64,000 nucleotides of DNA, from NCBI GenBank assembly GCA_041627895.1, contig JBFKQC010000005.1, forward strand, positions 34,634 through 98,633, written 5' to 3'. Below are positions 43,634 to 52,247 of this stretch, in pieces. The DNA comes from JBFKQC01 sp041627895 (GTDB lineage Bacteria > Pseudomonadota > Alphaproteobacteria > Rhodobacterales > Rhodobacteraceae). A program made the translations under genes and the position numbers. Below the pieces are notes generated by a model that saw only the letters and a program-made list of their open reading frames with translations, had not been told where the DNA came from and ran no database searches. The stretch's first letter is position 1, and every line of letters begins with the position of its first letter.

Positions 43634-44893
43634 ATGCGTTCCATGTTCAAGGCGTCCATCGCGGCGCTGGCGACCGCTGCCATTGTGGCTGGCGGCGCCT
43701 CCGCCGGGCCGCTTTCCGGCGATCTGAAAATCTTCCTCGACACGTCGAACCCCGCCCCGCGCGCGACGATGGAGAAGATGATTGCCGACTTCCAGGCGAT
43801 GCACCCCGATCTCAACATCGAGACCACGGTGATCGACCGCGAGGAATACAAGACCCAGATCCGCAACTTCCTGACGGCGAACCCGCCCGACGTGAACACC
43901 TGGTACGCCGCCAACCGGATGAAGCCCTACGTGGATGCGGGCCTCTTCGAGGACGTCTCGGACCTCTGGGCCGAGCCCGAGATCGCCGAGAACCTCGCCT
44001 CGACAAAGGGCGCGATGACCATCGACGGCAAGCAGTGGGGCGTGCCCTACACCTACTACCAGTGGGGCGTCTACTACCGTAAGGACATCTACGAGGAACT
44101 GGGCCTCGGCGAGCCGGCCAACTGGGACGAATTCAAGGCGAACTGCCAGGCGATCCTCGATTCGGGCCGCAAGTGCTACACGATCGGCACCAAGTTCCTG
44201 TGGACCGCCGGCGGCTGGTTCGACTATCTCAACATGCGCACCAACGGCTTCGACTTCCACATGGCGCTTGCCGCGGGCGAGGTGCCGTGGACCGACGAGC
44301 GCGTGAAGCAGACCTTCCTGAACTGGAAGGAGCTGATCGACATGGGCGCCTTCATCGACAACCACCAGACCTATAGCTGGCAAGAGGCGCTGCCCTTCAT
44401 GGTCAATGGCGACGCCGTGCACTACCTGATGGGCAACTTCGCCGTGGCACCGCTGCGCGAGGCCGGGCTTTCCGACGATCAGCTCGACTTCTACCAGTTC
44501 CCGGTGATCAACCCGGATGTCGAACTGGCCGAAGACGCGCCGACCGACACCTTCCACATCCCGGCCAACGCCGCCAACAAGGAGGCCGCGCGCGAGTTCC
44601 TGCGCTTCGTGGTCTCGGCGAACGTGCAGACCGAGATCAACAACGGCGCGAACCTGGGCCAGTTGCCGGTCAACGCGATGTCGGGCGTCGACAACGACAA
44701 GTTCCTGAACGAGGGCTTCGCGATGCTGTCGTCCAACTCGCCCGGCGGCGTCGCCCAATTCTGGGACCGCGACGCGCCCGCCGAGATGGCCAAGGTGTCG
44801 ATGGAGGGCTTCCAGGAATTCATGGTCAAGCCCGGCGACCTCGACCGCATCCTCGCCAAGCTCGAACGCGCGCGCGAGCGTATCTACCGCTGA
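43634..44893 (+). CDS. Sugar ABC transporter substrate-binding protein (CUT1, galactoside uptake)
   Basis: A 419-residue family 1 extracellular solute-binding protein with a signal peptide (MRSMFKASIAALATAAIVAGGASA). The mature part has the usual two-lobe pattern: FLDTSNPAPRATMEKMIADFQAMHP, NPPDVNTWYAANRM, GVPYTYYQWGVYYRKDIYEELG. AGGGAGGA precedes the ATG. It captures a sugar in the periplasm for the two permeases downstream; the locus suggests galactosides such as melibiose or raffinose-type sugars, but specificity is inferred. Confidence 0.85.
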   Translation: MRSMFKASIAALATAAIVAGGASAGPLSGDLKIFLDTSNPAPRATMEKMIADFQAMHPDLNIETTVIDREEYKTQIRNFLTANPPDVNTWYAANRMKPYVDAGLFEDVSDLWAEPEIAENLASTKGAMTIDGKQWGVPYTYYQWGVYYRKDIYEELGLGEPANWDEFKANCQAILDSGRKCYTIGTKFLWTAGGWFDYLNMRTNGFDFHMALAAGEVPWTDERVKQTFLNWKELIDMGAFIDNHQTYSWQEALPFMVNGDAVHYLMGNFAVAPLREAGLSDDQLDFYQFPVINPDVELAEDAPTDTFHIPANAANKEAAREFLRFVVSANVQTEINNGANLGQLPVNAMSGVDNDKFLNEGFAMLSSNSPGGVAQFWDRDAPAEMAKVSMEGFQEFMVKPGDLDRILAKLERARERIYR

Positions 44894-44903
44894 TCCGCGC
44901 CGT

Positions 44904-44924
44904 GGGGCGGGGCCGACCCCGCCC
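44904..44924 (+). terminator. GC hairpin between the binding-protein and permease genes
   Basis: GGGCGGGG pairs perfectly with CCCCGCCC around a four-base loop (CCGA), starting ten bases after the binding-protein stop. There is no T-run. In ABC operons such hairpins shield the 3' end of the binding-protein mRNA or partly terminate transcription, so that it is made in excess over the permeases. A similar hairpin sits in the frc operon. Confidence 0.5.
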
Positions 44925-45012
44925 TACAACCTGAACGACCGGCAGGGGCGGCCCGCCGCCCCGCCTCGACCCCGCATTCGTTTGGCCCTTTCAGAGACGA
45001 AGGATCGCGGAC

Positions 45013-45948
45013 ATGGCCCTTGCCGCAGACGCCGCCCGACTGGACAACCGCTCTTGGTTCCACCGCAACCAGCAGGCACTGGCGCCCTGGCTGTTCCTGG
45101 CGCCGGGCGTGCTGTTCTTCCTGTTCTACGTGATCTTCCCGATCTTCCAGTCCTTCAACATCTCGCTCTACGAATGGGACGGGCTGGGCGAGGCCGAATA
45201 TGTCGGGCTGCGGCACTACGAGGACCTCTACTGGGAGTGGGTCGACCGCGACGCGTTCTTCGTCTCGCTCAAGAACAACCTGCTGTGGCTGCTGCTTTAC
45301 CTGCTGGCGATCCCGGCGGGGCTGTTCATCGCGCTCTTCCTCAACCAGACGGTCACCGGCATCCGGCTTTACAAGTCGCTGTTCTTCTTCCCCTTCGTGA
45401 TTTCCCAGGTCGTCGTCGGGCTGGTGTTCACCTGGTTCTACGACCCGACCTTCGGGCTTCTGAACACCATGCTCGGCTGGGTCGGGCTCGGCCCGATCAA
45501 TGTGCTCGGCAACGAAAACCTCGTCACCTACGGCATCATCGCCGCCGGCCTCTGGCCGCAGACCGCCTATTGCATGATCCTCTACCTGACGGGACTGAAC
45601 GCCGTGGACCCCGAGCAGATCGAGGCCGGCAGGCTCGACAACGCGAAGGGCTGGAAGATGCTGTGGTTCATCATCATCCCGCAACTGAAGCCCGCCACCT
45701 TCATCGCCTTCGTGGTGACGATCATCGGCGCGCTGCGCTCGTTCGACTTCATCGCCGTGATGACCCAGGGCGGCCCGTTCGGCTCGTCCCGCGTACTCGC
45801 CTTCTACATGTTCGAGGTCGCGCTGTCGGAATACGGCTTCCGCATGGGCTACGGCGCCGCGATCGCGGTGGTGCTGTTCCTGATCATGCTCTGCTTCATC
45901 GCCTATTTCCTCTGGTCGATGTACCGCGAAGAGAAGGGGGGGCGCTAG
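45013..45948 (+). CDS. Sugar ABC transporter permease (MalF-type)
   Basis: A 311-residue CUT1 permease with six main hydrophobic segments. WLFLAPGVLFFLFYVIFPIFQSFNIS is the typical first segment, and the EAA loop that contacts the ATPase reads NAVDPEQIEAGRLDNAKGWKMLWFIIIP. It is separated from the binding-protein gene by 119 bases that hold the GC hairpin, and is followed by the second permease one base after its stop. It forms half of the membrane channel. Confidence 0.88.
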   Translation: MALAADAARLDNRSWFHRNQQALAPWLFLAPGVLFFLFYVIFPIFQSFNISLYEWDGLGEAEYVGLRHYEDLYWEWVDRDAFFVSLKNNLLWLLLYLLAIPAGLFIALFLNQTVTGIRLYKSLFFFPFVISQVVVGLVFTWFYDPTFGLLNTMLGWVGLGPINVLGNENLVTYGIIAAGLWPQTAYCMILYLTGLNAVDPEQIEAGRLDNAKGWKMLWFIIIPQLKPATFIAFVVTIIGALRSFDFIAVMTQGGPFGSSRVLAFYMFEVALSEYGFRMGYGAAIAVVLFLIMLCFIAYFLWSMYREEKGGR

Positions 45949-45949
45949 A

Positions 45950-46798
45950 ATGTTCCCCGCCCCCATTGAACGCAGTTCCCGCGCCGTCCAGGTCGGCTAC
46001 CAGGCGCTCCTGCCCATCGTGCTTCTGTTCTGGCTCGCGCCGCTGATCGCCGTCGCGGTGTTCTCGATCAAGCCCGACGCCGACTTTACCACCGGAAACT
46101 ACTGGGGCTGGCCATCCAGCTTCGAGGGCATCGCCAACTATTCCAAGGTGTTCCTCGAATCCGACATGCCGCGGTATCTGCTGAACAGCGTGTTCATCAC
46201 CGTGCCCACGGTGATCGGCGCGGTGGCGCTGTCGTCGATGACCGGCTTTGCGCTGGGCATCTACAAGTTCAAGGCGAACCTGTGGATCTTCTTCATGTTC
46301 GTCGCCGGCAACTTCGTGCCGTTCCAGATCCTGATGGTGCCGGTGCGCGACCTGACCCTCGACCTCGGCCTCTACAACACCAAGACCGGGCTGGTCCTGT
46401 TCCACATCGCGTTCCAGACCGGGTTCTGCACGCTCTTCATGCGCAACTTCATCCGCGCCCTGCCGTTCGAGCTGATCGAGGCCGCCCGCGTCGAGGGCGT
46501 CGCCGAATGGCGCATCTTCTGGTTTGTCGTCCTGCCCCTGATGAAGCCCGCGCTGGCGGCGCTCGCGGTGCTGATCTTCACCTTCATCTGGAACGACTAC
46601 TTCTGGGCCGTCGTCCTGACCCAGGGCGCCGAATCGCAGCCCGTTACCGCCGGGATCACCAGCTTCAACGCGCAGTACCGTGCCGCCTATCACCTGATGA
46701 GCGCCGGCTCGATCGTCGCGGCGATCCCGCCTGTGGCGATGTTCTTCCTGATGCAGAAACACTTCATCGCGGGGCTGACCCTTGGTGCAGTCAAGTAG
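45950..46798 (+). CDS. Sugar ABC transporter permease (MalG-type)
   Basis: A 282-residue CUT1 permease with six membrane segments. The EAA loop LPFELIEAARVEGVAEWRIFWFVVLP is intact, and the C-terminus GLTLGAVK is the usual MalG ending. It forms the second half of the channel. The alpha-galactosidase gene starts 14 bases before its stop, so the two are coupled. Confidence 0.88.
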   Translation: MFPAPIERSSRAVQVGYQALLPIVLLFWLAPLIAVAVFSIKPDADFTTGNYWGWPSSFEGIANYSKVFLESDMPRYLLNSVFITVPTVIGAVALSSMTGFALGIYKFKANLWIFFMFVAGNFVPFQILMVPVRDLTLDLGLYNTKTGLVLFHIAFQTGFCTLFMRNFIRALPFELIEAARVEGVAEWRIFWFVVLPLMKPALAALAVLIFTFIWNDYFWAVVLTQGAESQPVTAGITSFNAQYRAAYHLMSAGSIVAAIPPVAMFFLMQKHFIAGLTLGAVK

Positions 46799-48911
46799 CG
46801 TTCCCCTCGCCCGGCGGGCCGAACCGACGTCGCAAGGCCACGTCCTGACGGACGGCCGCCTGACGCTGGTTCTGGCCGCGCGCCGCGACCGGCTGCCGGA
46901 AGTCGTCTACTGGGGCGCGCCGCTTCCCGCCCACGACGACCCGGCGACGCTCCATGCCGCGCATGGCATCGACATCACCGGCGGCATGCTGGACGAGAAC
47001 CCGGACCTCTCGATCTGCCCCGAAGCGACGCGCAGCTTCCCGGGCCAGCCCGGGCTGATCCTGCGCGCCGCGAGCGGCGCGCCGCTGTTGCCCAAGTTCA
47101 GCTTTGCCGAGGCGGAAGCGGCCGAGCACCGCCTGCGGCTCTGCTATGGCGACGACACCAACGGCCTGCGCTACATCGCCGAGTTCGCGCTCGACCCCGA
47201 AACCCACGTCATCGCCTGTACCGCGACGCTGGAATCGGACGCGCCGGTGCACCTGCACTGGCTCGCCGCCCCCGTCCTGCCCGCGCCGCAGCTTGCCGAC
47301 GAGATGATCGACGTCTCCGGGCGCTGGTGCGGCGAATTCCAGCTCAATCGCACCGCCTGGTCGCCGGGCATCCGCTACCGCGAGAACCGTACCGGCCGCA
47401 CCGGGCACGAGCACTTCCCGGCGCTGATCGTCCCCGGCCGCGGCGCCACCAACACCGCGGGCGAGGCCTGGGCCTTTCACTACGGCTGGTCCGGCGGGCA
47501 CCGGATGGTGGCCGAGGAACTGCCCGATGGCCGCCGCCAGGTCCAGTTCGGCCACGCCGCGCGAATGGAAACCCGGCCCGCAACCGAGTTCCGCACCGCT
47601 CCGCTCTACGTCACCTATTCCTCGGAGGGGCTCAATGGCATCGCGGTGGCCTTCCAGCGCCACCTGCGCGACCGCATCGTCACCTGGCCGCGGCCCTGGT
47701 CCGAGCGGCCGGTGCACTACAATTGCTGGGAAGCGGTCTACTTCGACCACAACCTCGACGTCCTGAAAGACATTGCCGCCCGCGCCGCAGACCTCGGCGC
47801 CGAACGTTTCGTGCTGGATGACGGCTGGTTCGGCCAGCGCGACGACGACACCTCGTCGCTGTCCGACTGGCAGGTCGATCCGCGCAAGTACCCCGGCGGG
47901 CTCGGTCCGCTGATCGACCACGTGAAGTCGCTCGGCATGTCCTTCGGCATCTGGTTCGAACCGGAAATGATCAGCCCGCGCTCGCGGGTCCATGCCGAGC
48001 ATCCCGACTGGGCGCTGGGCGCCGAGGACCAGATCCTCGGCCGCCACCAGAAAGCGCTCGACATGTCGAACGGGCACGTGCGCGACTACCTGTTCGACTG
48101 CATCTCGGGGCTGCTCGCCGCGCATGATATCGAGTACGTCAAGTGGGACCACAACCGGGTCCTGCCGATGCCCGACGCGGCGCAGACCCGCGGCAGCTAT
48201 GCGCTGATCGACCGGCTGCGCGCCGCCTTTCCGCATGTCGAGATCGAAAGCTGCGCCTCCGGCGGCGGCCGGATCGATTTCGGCATTCTCGAACGCACCC
48301 AGCGCGTCTGGCTGAGCGACAGCAACGACGCCCTGGAACGGCTGCGGATGCAGCACGACGCCGCCCTGTTCCTGCCCGCCGCGATCACCGGCAGCCATGT
48401 CGGCCCGCGCACCTGCCACACCTCGGGCCGCACGCTGCCCATCGAGTTCCGCGCCTGGGTCGCCGCGCAGCGGCACATGGGCTTCGAGATGGATCCGCGC
48501 GAGTTGACCGCGGACGAGGCCGCGACGCTGAAGCGGGTGACCGCCTGGTGGAAGGAGAACCGCGGCTGGATGCTGGCGGCCGATATCCTTCGGCTCGACA
48601 GCGCCGACCCGGCGGTGCTGGCCGAACAGCAGCAGACCCGCGACGGCAGCCGCTTCGTCGTCTTCGCCGGCCGGCGCGCCGCCTCGGCACAGATCGCGCC
48701 GCGGCCGTTGCGGCTGACCCGGCTGGATGCAGACGCACGCTATCGCGTGACGCTCCTGAACCGCGCTAGCGCCCCGCACCTGTCGCGCGGGTTGCCGGCG
48801 CTCAAGGACGGCGCGCTGGAGCTTTCCGGCGCCTACCTGATGCAGCACGGCCTGACGCTGCCGTGGCACTTCCCCGAAACCATGTGGGTGATCGAAGGGA
48901 AACGGCTGTGA
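46785..48911 (+). CDS. Alpha-galactosidase (glycoside hydrolase family 36)
   Basis: A 708-residue GH36 enzyme. The catalytic barrel shows FVLDDGWFG, the nucleophile Asp455 in YVKWDHNR, SCASGGGRIDFG and the acid/base region WLSDSNDA (about residues 509-516), flanked by the N-terminal beta-supersandwich and a C-terminal beta domain. No signal peptide, so imported alpha-galactosides are split in the cytoplasm to galactose. I chose GTG 46785; a TTG one codon earlier is also possible. It overlaps the permease gene by 14 bases. Confidence 0.9.
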   Translation: MQSSSVPLARRAEPTSQGHVLTDGRLTLVLAARRDRLPEVVYWGAPLPAHDDPATLHAAHGIDITGGMLDENPDLSICPEATRSFPGQPGLILRAASGAPLLPKFSFAEAEAAEHRLRLCYGDDTNGLRYIAEFALDPETHVIACTATLESDAPVHLHWLAAPVLPAPQLADEMIDVSGRWCGEFQLNRTAWSPGIRYRENRTGRTGHEHFPALIVPGRGATNTAGEAWAFHYGWSGGHRMVAEELPDGRRQVQFGHAARMETRPATEFRTAPLYVTYSSEGLNGIAVAFQRHLRDRIVTWPRPWSERPVHYNCWEAVYFDHNLDVLKDIAARAADLGAERFVLDDGWFGQRDDDTSSLSDWQVDPRKYPGGLGPLIDHVKSLGMSFGIWFEPEMISPRSRVHAEHPDWALGAEDQILGRHQKALDMSNGHVRDYLFDCISGLLAAHDIEYVKWDHNRVLPMPDAAQTRGSYALIDRLRAAFPHVEIESCASGGGRIDFGILERTQRVWLSDSNDALERLRMQHDAALFLPAAITGSHVGPRTCHTSGRTLPIEFRAWVAAQRHMGFEMDPRELTADEAATLKRVTAWWKENRGWMLAADILRLDSADPAVLAEQQQTRDGSRFVVFAGRRAASAQIAPRPLRLTRLDADARYRVTLLNRASAPHLSRGLPALKDGALELSGAYLMQHGLTLPWHFPETMWVIEGKRL

Positions 48912-48920
48912 GCGGGACCA

Positions 48921-48968
48921 GCAAATTTCTTGGAAGAAATTTGCCAAGAATTTTTCAAAATTCTTGGC
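48921..48968. repeat. Two overlapping AT-rich perfect hairpins before the SDR gene
   Basis: Hairpin 1: an eleven-base stem, 48921-48931 with 48934-48944, loop GG. Hairpin 2: a twelve-base stem, 48943-48954 with 48957-48968, loop TC. They share two bases, so their outermost pairs cannot form at once. Base composition contrasts sharply with the GC-rich surroundings. They lie between the alpha-galactosidase stop and the SDR ribosome-binding site. They could be a protein-binding site, an mRNA processing signal or a mobile repeat. Confidence 0.7.
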
Positions 48969-48990
48969 CGCAGCCGAAAGGATCTGCCCG

Positions 48991-49755
48991 ATGACCGCCA
49001 CCTATCCCGACCTCGCCGGCGCCTCGGTGTTCATCACCGGCGGCGGCTCAGGCATTGGCGCCGCGCTGACCGAGGGTTTCCTTGCGCAGGGCGCCAAGGT
49101 GGCCTTCGTGCAGCGCTCCGACGCCTCCGCCTTCGTCGCCGAGATGACCGACCGGCTGGGCAACGCGCCGCTCTTCATCCCCTGCGACATCACCGATATC
49201 GCCGCGCTGAGATCCGCCGTCGCCCGCGCCGCCGAGGCGCACGGGCCGGTCACCGTGCTGGTGAACAACGCCGCCAACGACAAGCGCCACGACACGCTGG
49301 AGACGACCGAGGCATTCTGGGACTGGTCCCAGGCAATCAACCTCAAGGCCTATTTCTTCGCCTGCCAGGCGGCGATCCCGGGGATGCAGGCCGCAAGCCG
49401 CGGCTCGATCGTCAATTTCAGCTCGGTCAGCTACATGATGGGCAACGCCGGCTACCCCGCCTACGCCACCGCCAATGCCGGGATCACCGGCATGACCCGC
49501 GCGCTGGCGCGCGAATTCGGCCCCGACCGGGTCCGCGTCAACGCGCTGATGCCCGGCTGGGTGATGACGCAGAAGCAAAGGGACCTGTGGGTCACCGACG
49601 AGGCCCTGCAAAGACAACTCGACCGCCAGTGCCTGAAGGACACGCTGGAGCCCGCGGATATCGTCGGCGGCACGCTGTTTCTCGCGTCCGACGCCTCGCG
49701 GATGATGACCGGCCAGGCGCTGGTGATCGACGGCGGCGTGGTGGTGACGGGGTGA
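48991..49755 (+). CDS. SDR-family dehydrogenase, probably galactose 1-dehydrogenase
   Basis: A 254-residue short-chain dehydrogenase. The cofactor motif TGGGSGIG, NNAANDKRHDT, NFSSVSYMMG and the C-terminal DASRMMTGQALVIDGG fit the family. The catalytic Tyr158 is kept, but the YxxxK lysine is replaced by Asn162 (YATAN). AAAGGA precedes ATG 48991; the open frame upstream has no homology. Between alpha-galactosidase and dgoK, it most likely oxidises galactose to galactonolactone, the first De Ley-Doudoroff step. The stop overlaps the dgoK start. Confidence 0.8.
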   Translation: MTATYPDLAGASVFITGGGSGIGAALTEGFLAQGAKVAFVQRSDASAFVAEMTDRLGNAPLFIPCDITDIAALRSAVARAAEAHGPVTVLVNNAANDKRHDTLETTEAFWDWSQAINLKAYFFACQAAIPGMQAASRGSIVNFSSVSYMMGNAGYPAYATANAGITGMTRALAREFGPDRVRVNALMPGWVMTQKQRDLWVTDEALQRQLDRQCLKDTLEPADIVGGTLFLASDASRMMTGQALVIDGGVVVTG

Positions 49756-50666
49756 TGCCGGCCGGCCCGACAACCCGCTGGATCGCCGTCGACTGGGGCA
49801 CCTCGAACCTGCGCGCCTGGGCGATGGGCGACGGGATCGACGTGCTGGACGAGGCGCGGTCCGACAAGGGCATGGCCGCGCTCGCGCCCGCCGAATTCGA
49901 GCCCGCGCTGCTGGAGATCGCGGCGCAATGGCTCGGCCCCGGCGTCACGCCCGTTGTGGCCTGCGGCATGGTCGGCAGCCGCCAGGGCTGGGCCGAGGCG
50001 CCCTATCGCGCCGCACCCTGCCCGGCCCGGGCGGACGCGCTGGTCCGGGCCCCCACCGCCGATCCGCGCCTCGACGTCAGCTTGATCCCCGGCGTCAGAC
50101 AGGACCAGCCCGCCGACGTGATGCGCGGCGAGGAAACCCAGATCGCCGGATACCTTGCGGCCCACCCGGGTTTCGACGGGGTGCTCTGCCTGCCCGGCAC
50201 GCATACCAAATGGGTGCAGATCAGCGCCGGCGAGATCGTCAGCTTCCGCACCTGCATGACCGGCGAACTGTTCGCGCTGCTCGGCACGCGCTCGGTCCTG
50301 CGCCACTCGGTCGCCGCAAGCGGCTGGGACGACGCCGCCTTTGCCGCGGCCGTCGCCGACGCGCTGTCGCGCCCCGAAGCGCTGGCCGCGCGGCTCTTCT
50401 CGCTCCGTGCCGAGGCGCTGCTGCACGGCCAGCCCCCCGAGGTCGCGCGCGCGCGTCTTTCCGGAACGCTGATCGGGGTCGAGCTTGCCGCGACGCGGCC
50501 CTACTGGCTCGGTCAATCCGTGGCCTTGATCGGCGCGCCGGGCTTGACGAAGATATACGCAGACGCGCTTGCCGCGCAGGGGCTCGAGCCGGCCACGGCC
50601 GACGGCGCCCGGATGACCCGCGCGGGCCTCGCCGCCGCGCATGAGTTGCTGAGAGAGACCACATGA
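49755..50666 (+). CDS. dgoK: 2-dehydro-3-deoxygalactonokinase
   Basis: A 303-residue DgoK-family sugar kinase. [11 protein letters not shown] at the N-terminus is the phosphate loop, [13 protein letters not shown] and [12 protein letters not shown] are family signatures, and [18 protein letters not shown] is near the C-terminus. It phosphorylates 2-dehydro-3-deoxygalactonate (KDGal) for the aldolase encoded next. ATG 49755 overlaps the SDR stop (TGATG), and the dgoA start overlaps its stop. Confidence 0.9.
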   Translation: MPAGPTTRWIAVDWGTSNLRAWAMGDGIDVLDEARSDKGMAALAPAEFEPALLEIAAQWLGPGVTPVVACGMVGSRQGWAEAPYRAAPCPARADALVRAPTADPRLDVSLIPGVRQDQPADVMRGEETQIAGYLAAHPGFDGVLCLPGTHTKWVQISAGEIVSFRTCMTGELFALLGTRSVLRHSVAASGWDDAAFAAAVADALSRPEALAARLFSLRAEALLHGQPPEVARARLSGTLIGVELAATRPYWLGQSVALIGAPGLTKIYADALAAQGLEPATADGARMTRAGLAAAHELLRETT

Positions 50667-51268
50667 GCCGCCCGCTGATCGCCATCCTCCGCGGCATCGA
50701 ACCGAGGGACGCCACCGCCGCCGCCGCGGCGCTGATCGAGGCCGGCATCACCCGGATCGAGGTGCCGATGAACTCGCCCGAGCCGCTCGATTCGATCGAG
50801 GCGATGGCCGGGGCGCACGGGCGCGACGCGCTGATCGGCGCCGGCACCGTGCTGACCGCCGAACAGGTCGCCCATGTGTACCGCGTCGGCGGCAAGCTGG
50901 TGGTCTCGCCCAATTGCTACAAGAAGGTGATCGCGGCGACCGTGAACCTCGGCATGCAAAGCTGGCCCGGCGTGCTGACCGCCACCGAATGCTTCGAGGC
51001 TCTGCGCTGGGGGGCCACGGGGCTCAAGGTGTTTCCCGCCTTCCAGATGGGCACCGAGGGGCTGGCCGCGCTGCGTGCCGTGCTGCCGCCGGATACCCTG
51101 GTCTACATGGTCGGCGGCGTCGGACCCGAGACGTTCAATGACTGGCTGAAGGCCGGCGCCGACGGCTTCGGCCTCGGCTCGTCGCTCTACAGGCCCGGCA
51201 TGTCGCCGGCCGAGACCGGTGCCCGCGCCCGCGACATGGTCGCGGCCTTTGACGAGGTTGCCCCCTGA
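50663..51268 (+). CDS. dgoA: 2-dehydro-3-deoxy-6-phosphogalactonate aldolase
   Basis: A 201-residue class I aldolase of the KDPG/KDPGal family. It contains [38 protein letters not shown] and the Schiff-base lysine Lys122 in [11 protein letters not shown]. It splits KDPGal into pyruvate and glyceraldehyde 3-phosphate. The start overlaps the dgoK stop (ATGA) and its stop overlaps the lactonase start, so these genes are coupled. Confidence 0.9.
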   Translation: MSRPLIAILRGIEPRDATAAAAALIEAGITRIEVPMNSPEPLDSIEAMAGAHGRDALIGAGTVLTAEQVAHVYRVGGKLVVSPNCYKKVIAATVNLGMQSWPGVLTATECFEALRWGATGLKVFPAFQMGTEGLAALRAVLPPDTLVYMVGGVGPETFNDWLKAGADGFGLGSSLYRPGMSPAETGARARDMVAAFDEVAP

Positions 51269-52125
51269 TGGTTCAGACATTCGACGACCGGCCCTGCGAA
51301 CTGGGCGAGGGCCCGCTCTGGCACCCGGCCCGCGGGCGGCTGTACTGGTTCGACATCCTCGGCCGCCGCCTCCTCTGGCGCGACGCCGGCGTCCCGCGCG
51401 AGGTCACCTTCGACGAAATCGTCTCGGCCGCCGGCTGGACCGGGCCCGACACGCTGCTGATCGCGTCCGAGACCCGGCTTTTTCACTACAATCTCGACAC
51501 CGGCGCCGCCGAGACCGTGGCCGAGCTGGAGGCTGGCAATCCCGCGACGCGCTCGAACGACGGGCGGGCCGACCCTCAGGGCGGGTTCTGGATCGGCACC
51601 ATGGGCAAGGCGGCCGAAAGGCACGCCGGCGCGATCTACCGCTACTACCGGGGTGAGGTGCGCAAGCTTTTCGCCAACGTCACGATCCCGAACTCGATCT
51701 GCTTCGCCCCGGACGGCAGCCGCGCCTATTTCGCCGACACCGTGACACGCCGGATCATGGTGCAGCCCCTGGCCGAAGACGGCTGGCCCAGGGGCGAGCC
51801 GCAGGTGTTCCTCGACCTCCGAGGGGACGGGCTGAACCCCGACGGCTCGGTCACCGACGCGGCCGGCAACCTCTGGAACGCGCAATGGGGGGCCGCGCGG
51901 GTCGCCGGCTACCGCCCCGACGGCACGCTGATCACAACGGTCAGGTTTCCCGCGCTGCACACGTCCTGCCCGGCGCTCGGCGGCGACGGGCTGAAGACGC
52001 TCTATTGCACCACGGCAAGGGAAAAGCTCGACGCCGAGACGCTGGCCGCGCATCCCGAGAACGGCCGCACATTCGCGGTGCACGGCCGCTTCGCCGGCTG
52101 GCCGGAACCGCAGGTCATCCTGTGA
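51268..52125 (+). CDS. SMP-30/gluconolaconase-family lactonase (galactonolactonase)
   Basis: A 285-residue six-bladed beta-propeller lactonase. Metal-site residues are seen in CELGEGPLWHP, SNDGRADPQGGFWIGTMG, IPNSICFAPDG and LNPDGSVTDAAGNLW. Within this operon it most likely opens the galactonolactone made by the SDR enzyme. It is coupled to dgoA by a one-base overlap. A 122-base gap with no gene separates it from the beta-galactosidase gene. Confidence 0.85.
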   Translation: MVQTFDDRPCELGEGPLWHPARGRLYWFDILGRRLLWRDAGVPREVTFDEIVSAAGWTGPDTLLIASETRLFHYNLDTGAAETVAELEAGNPATRSNDGRADPQGGFWIGTMGKAAERHAGAIYRYYRGEVRKLFANVTIPNSICFAPDGSRAYFADTVTRRIMVQPLAEDGWPRGEPQVFLDLRGDGLNPDGSVTDAAGNLWNAQWGAARVAGYRPDGTLITTVRFPALHTSCPALGGDGLKTLYCTTAREKLDAETLAAHPENGRTFAVHGRFAGWPEPQVIL

Positions 52126-52247
52126 CCGGCACCGCTTGCGCCCGGCGCTCCCGCGATCCGGCCGAATGCCGCGCCCGGAACGCCGGGTGATCCCCTGACC
52201 CGCTCGTTGATCCCGGCACGAAACCTCCAACCCGCACGGCCCGCCCC

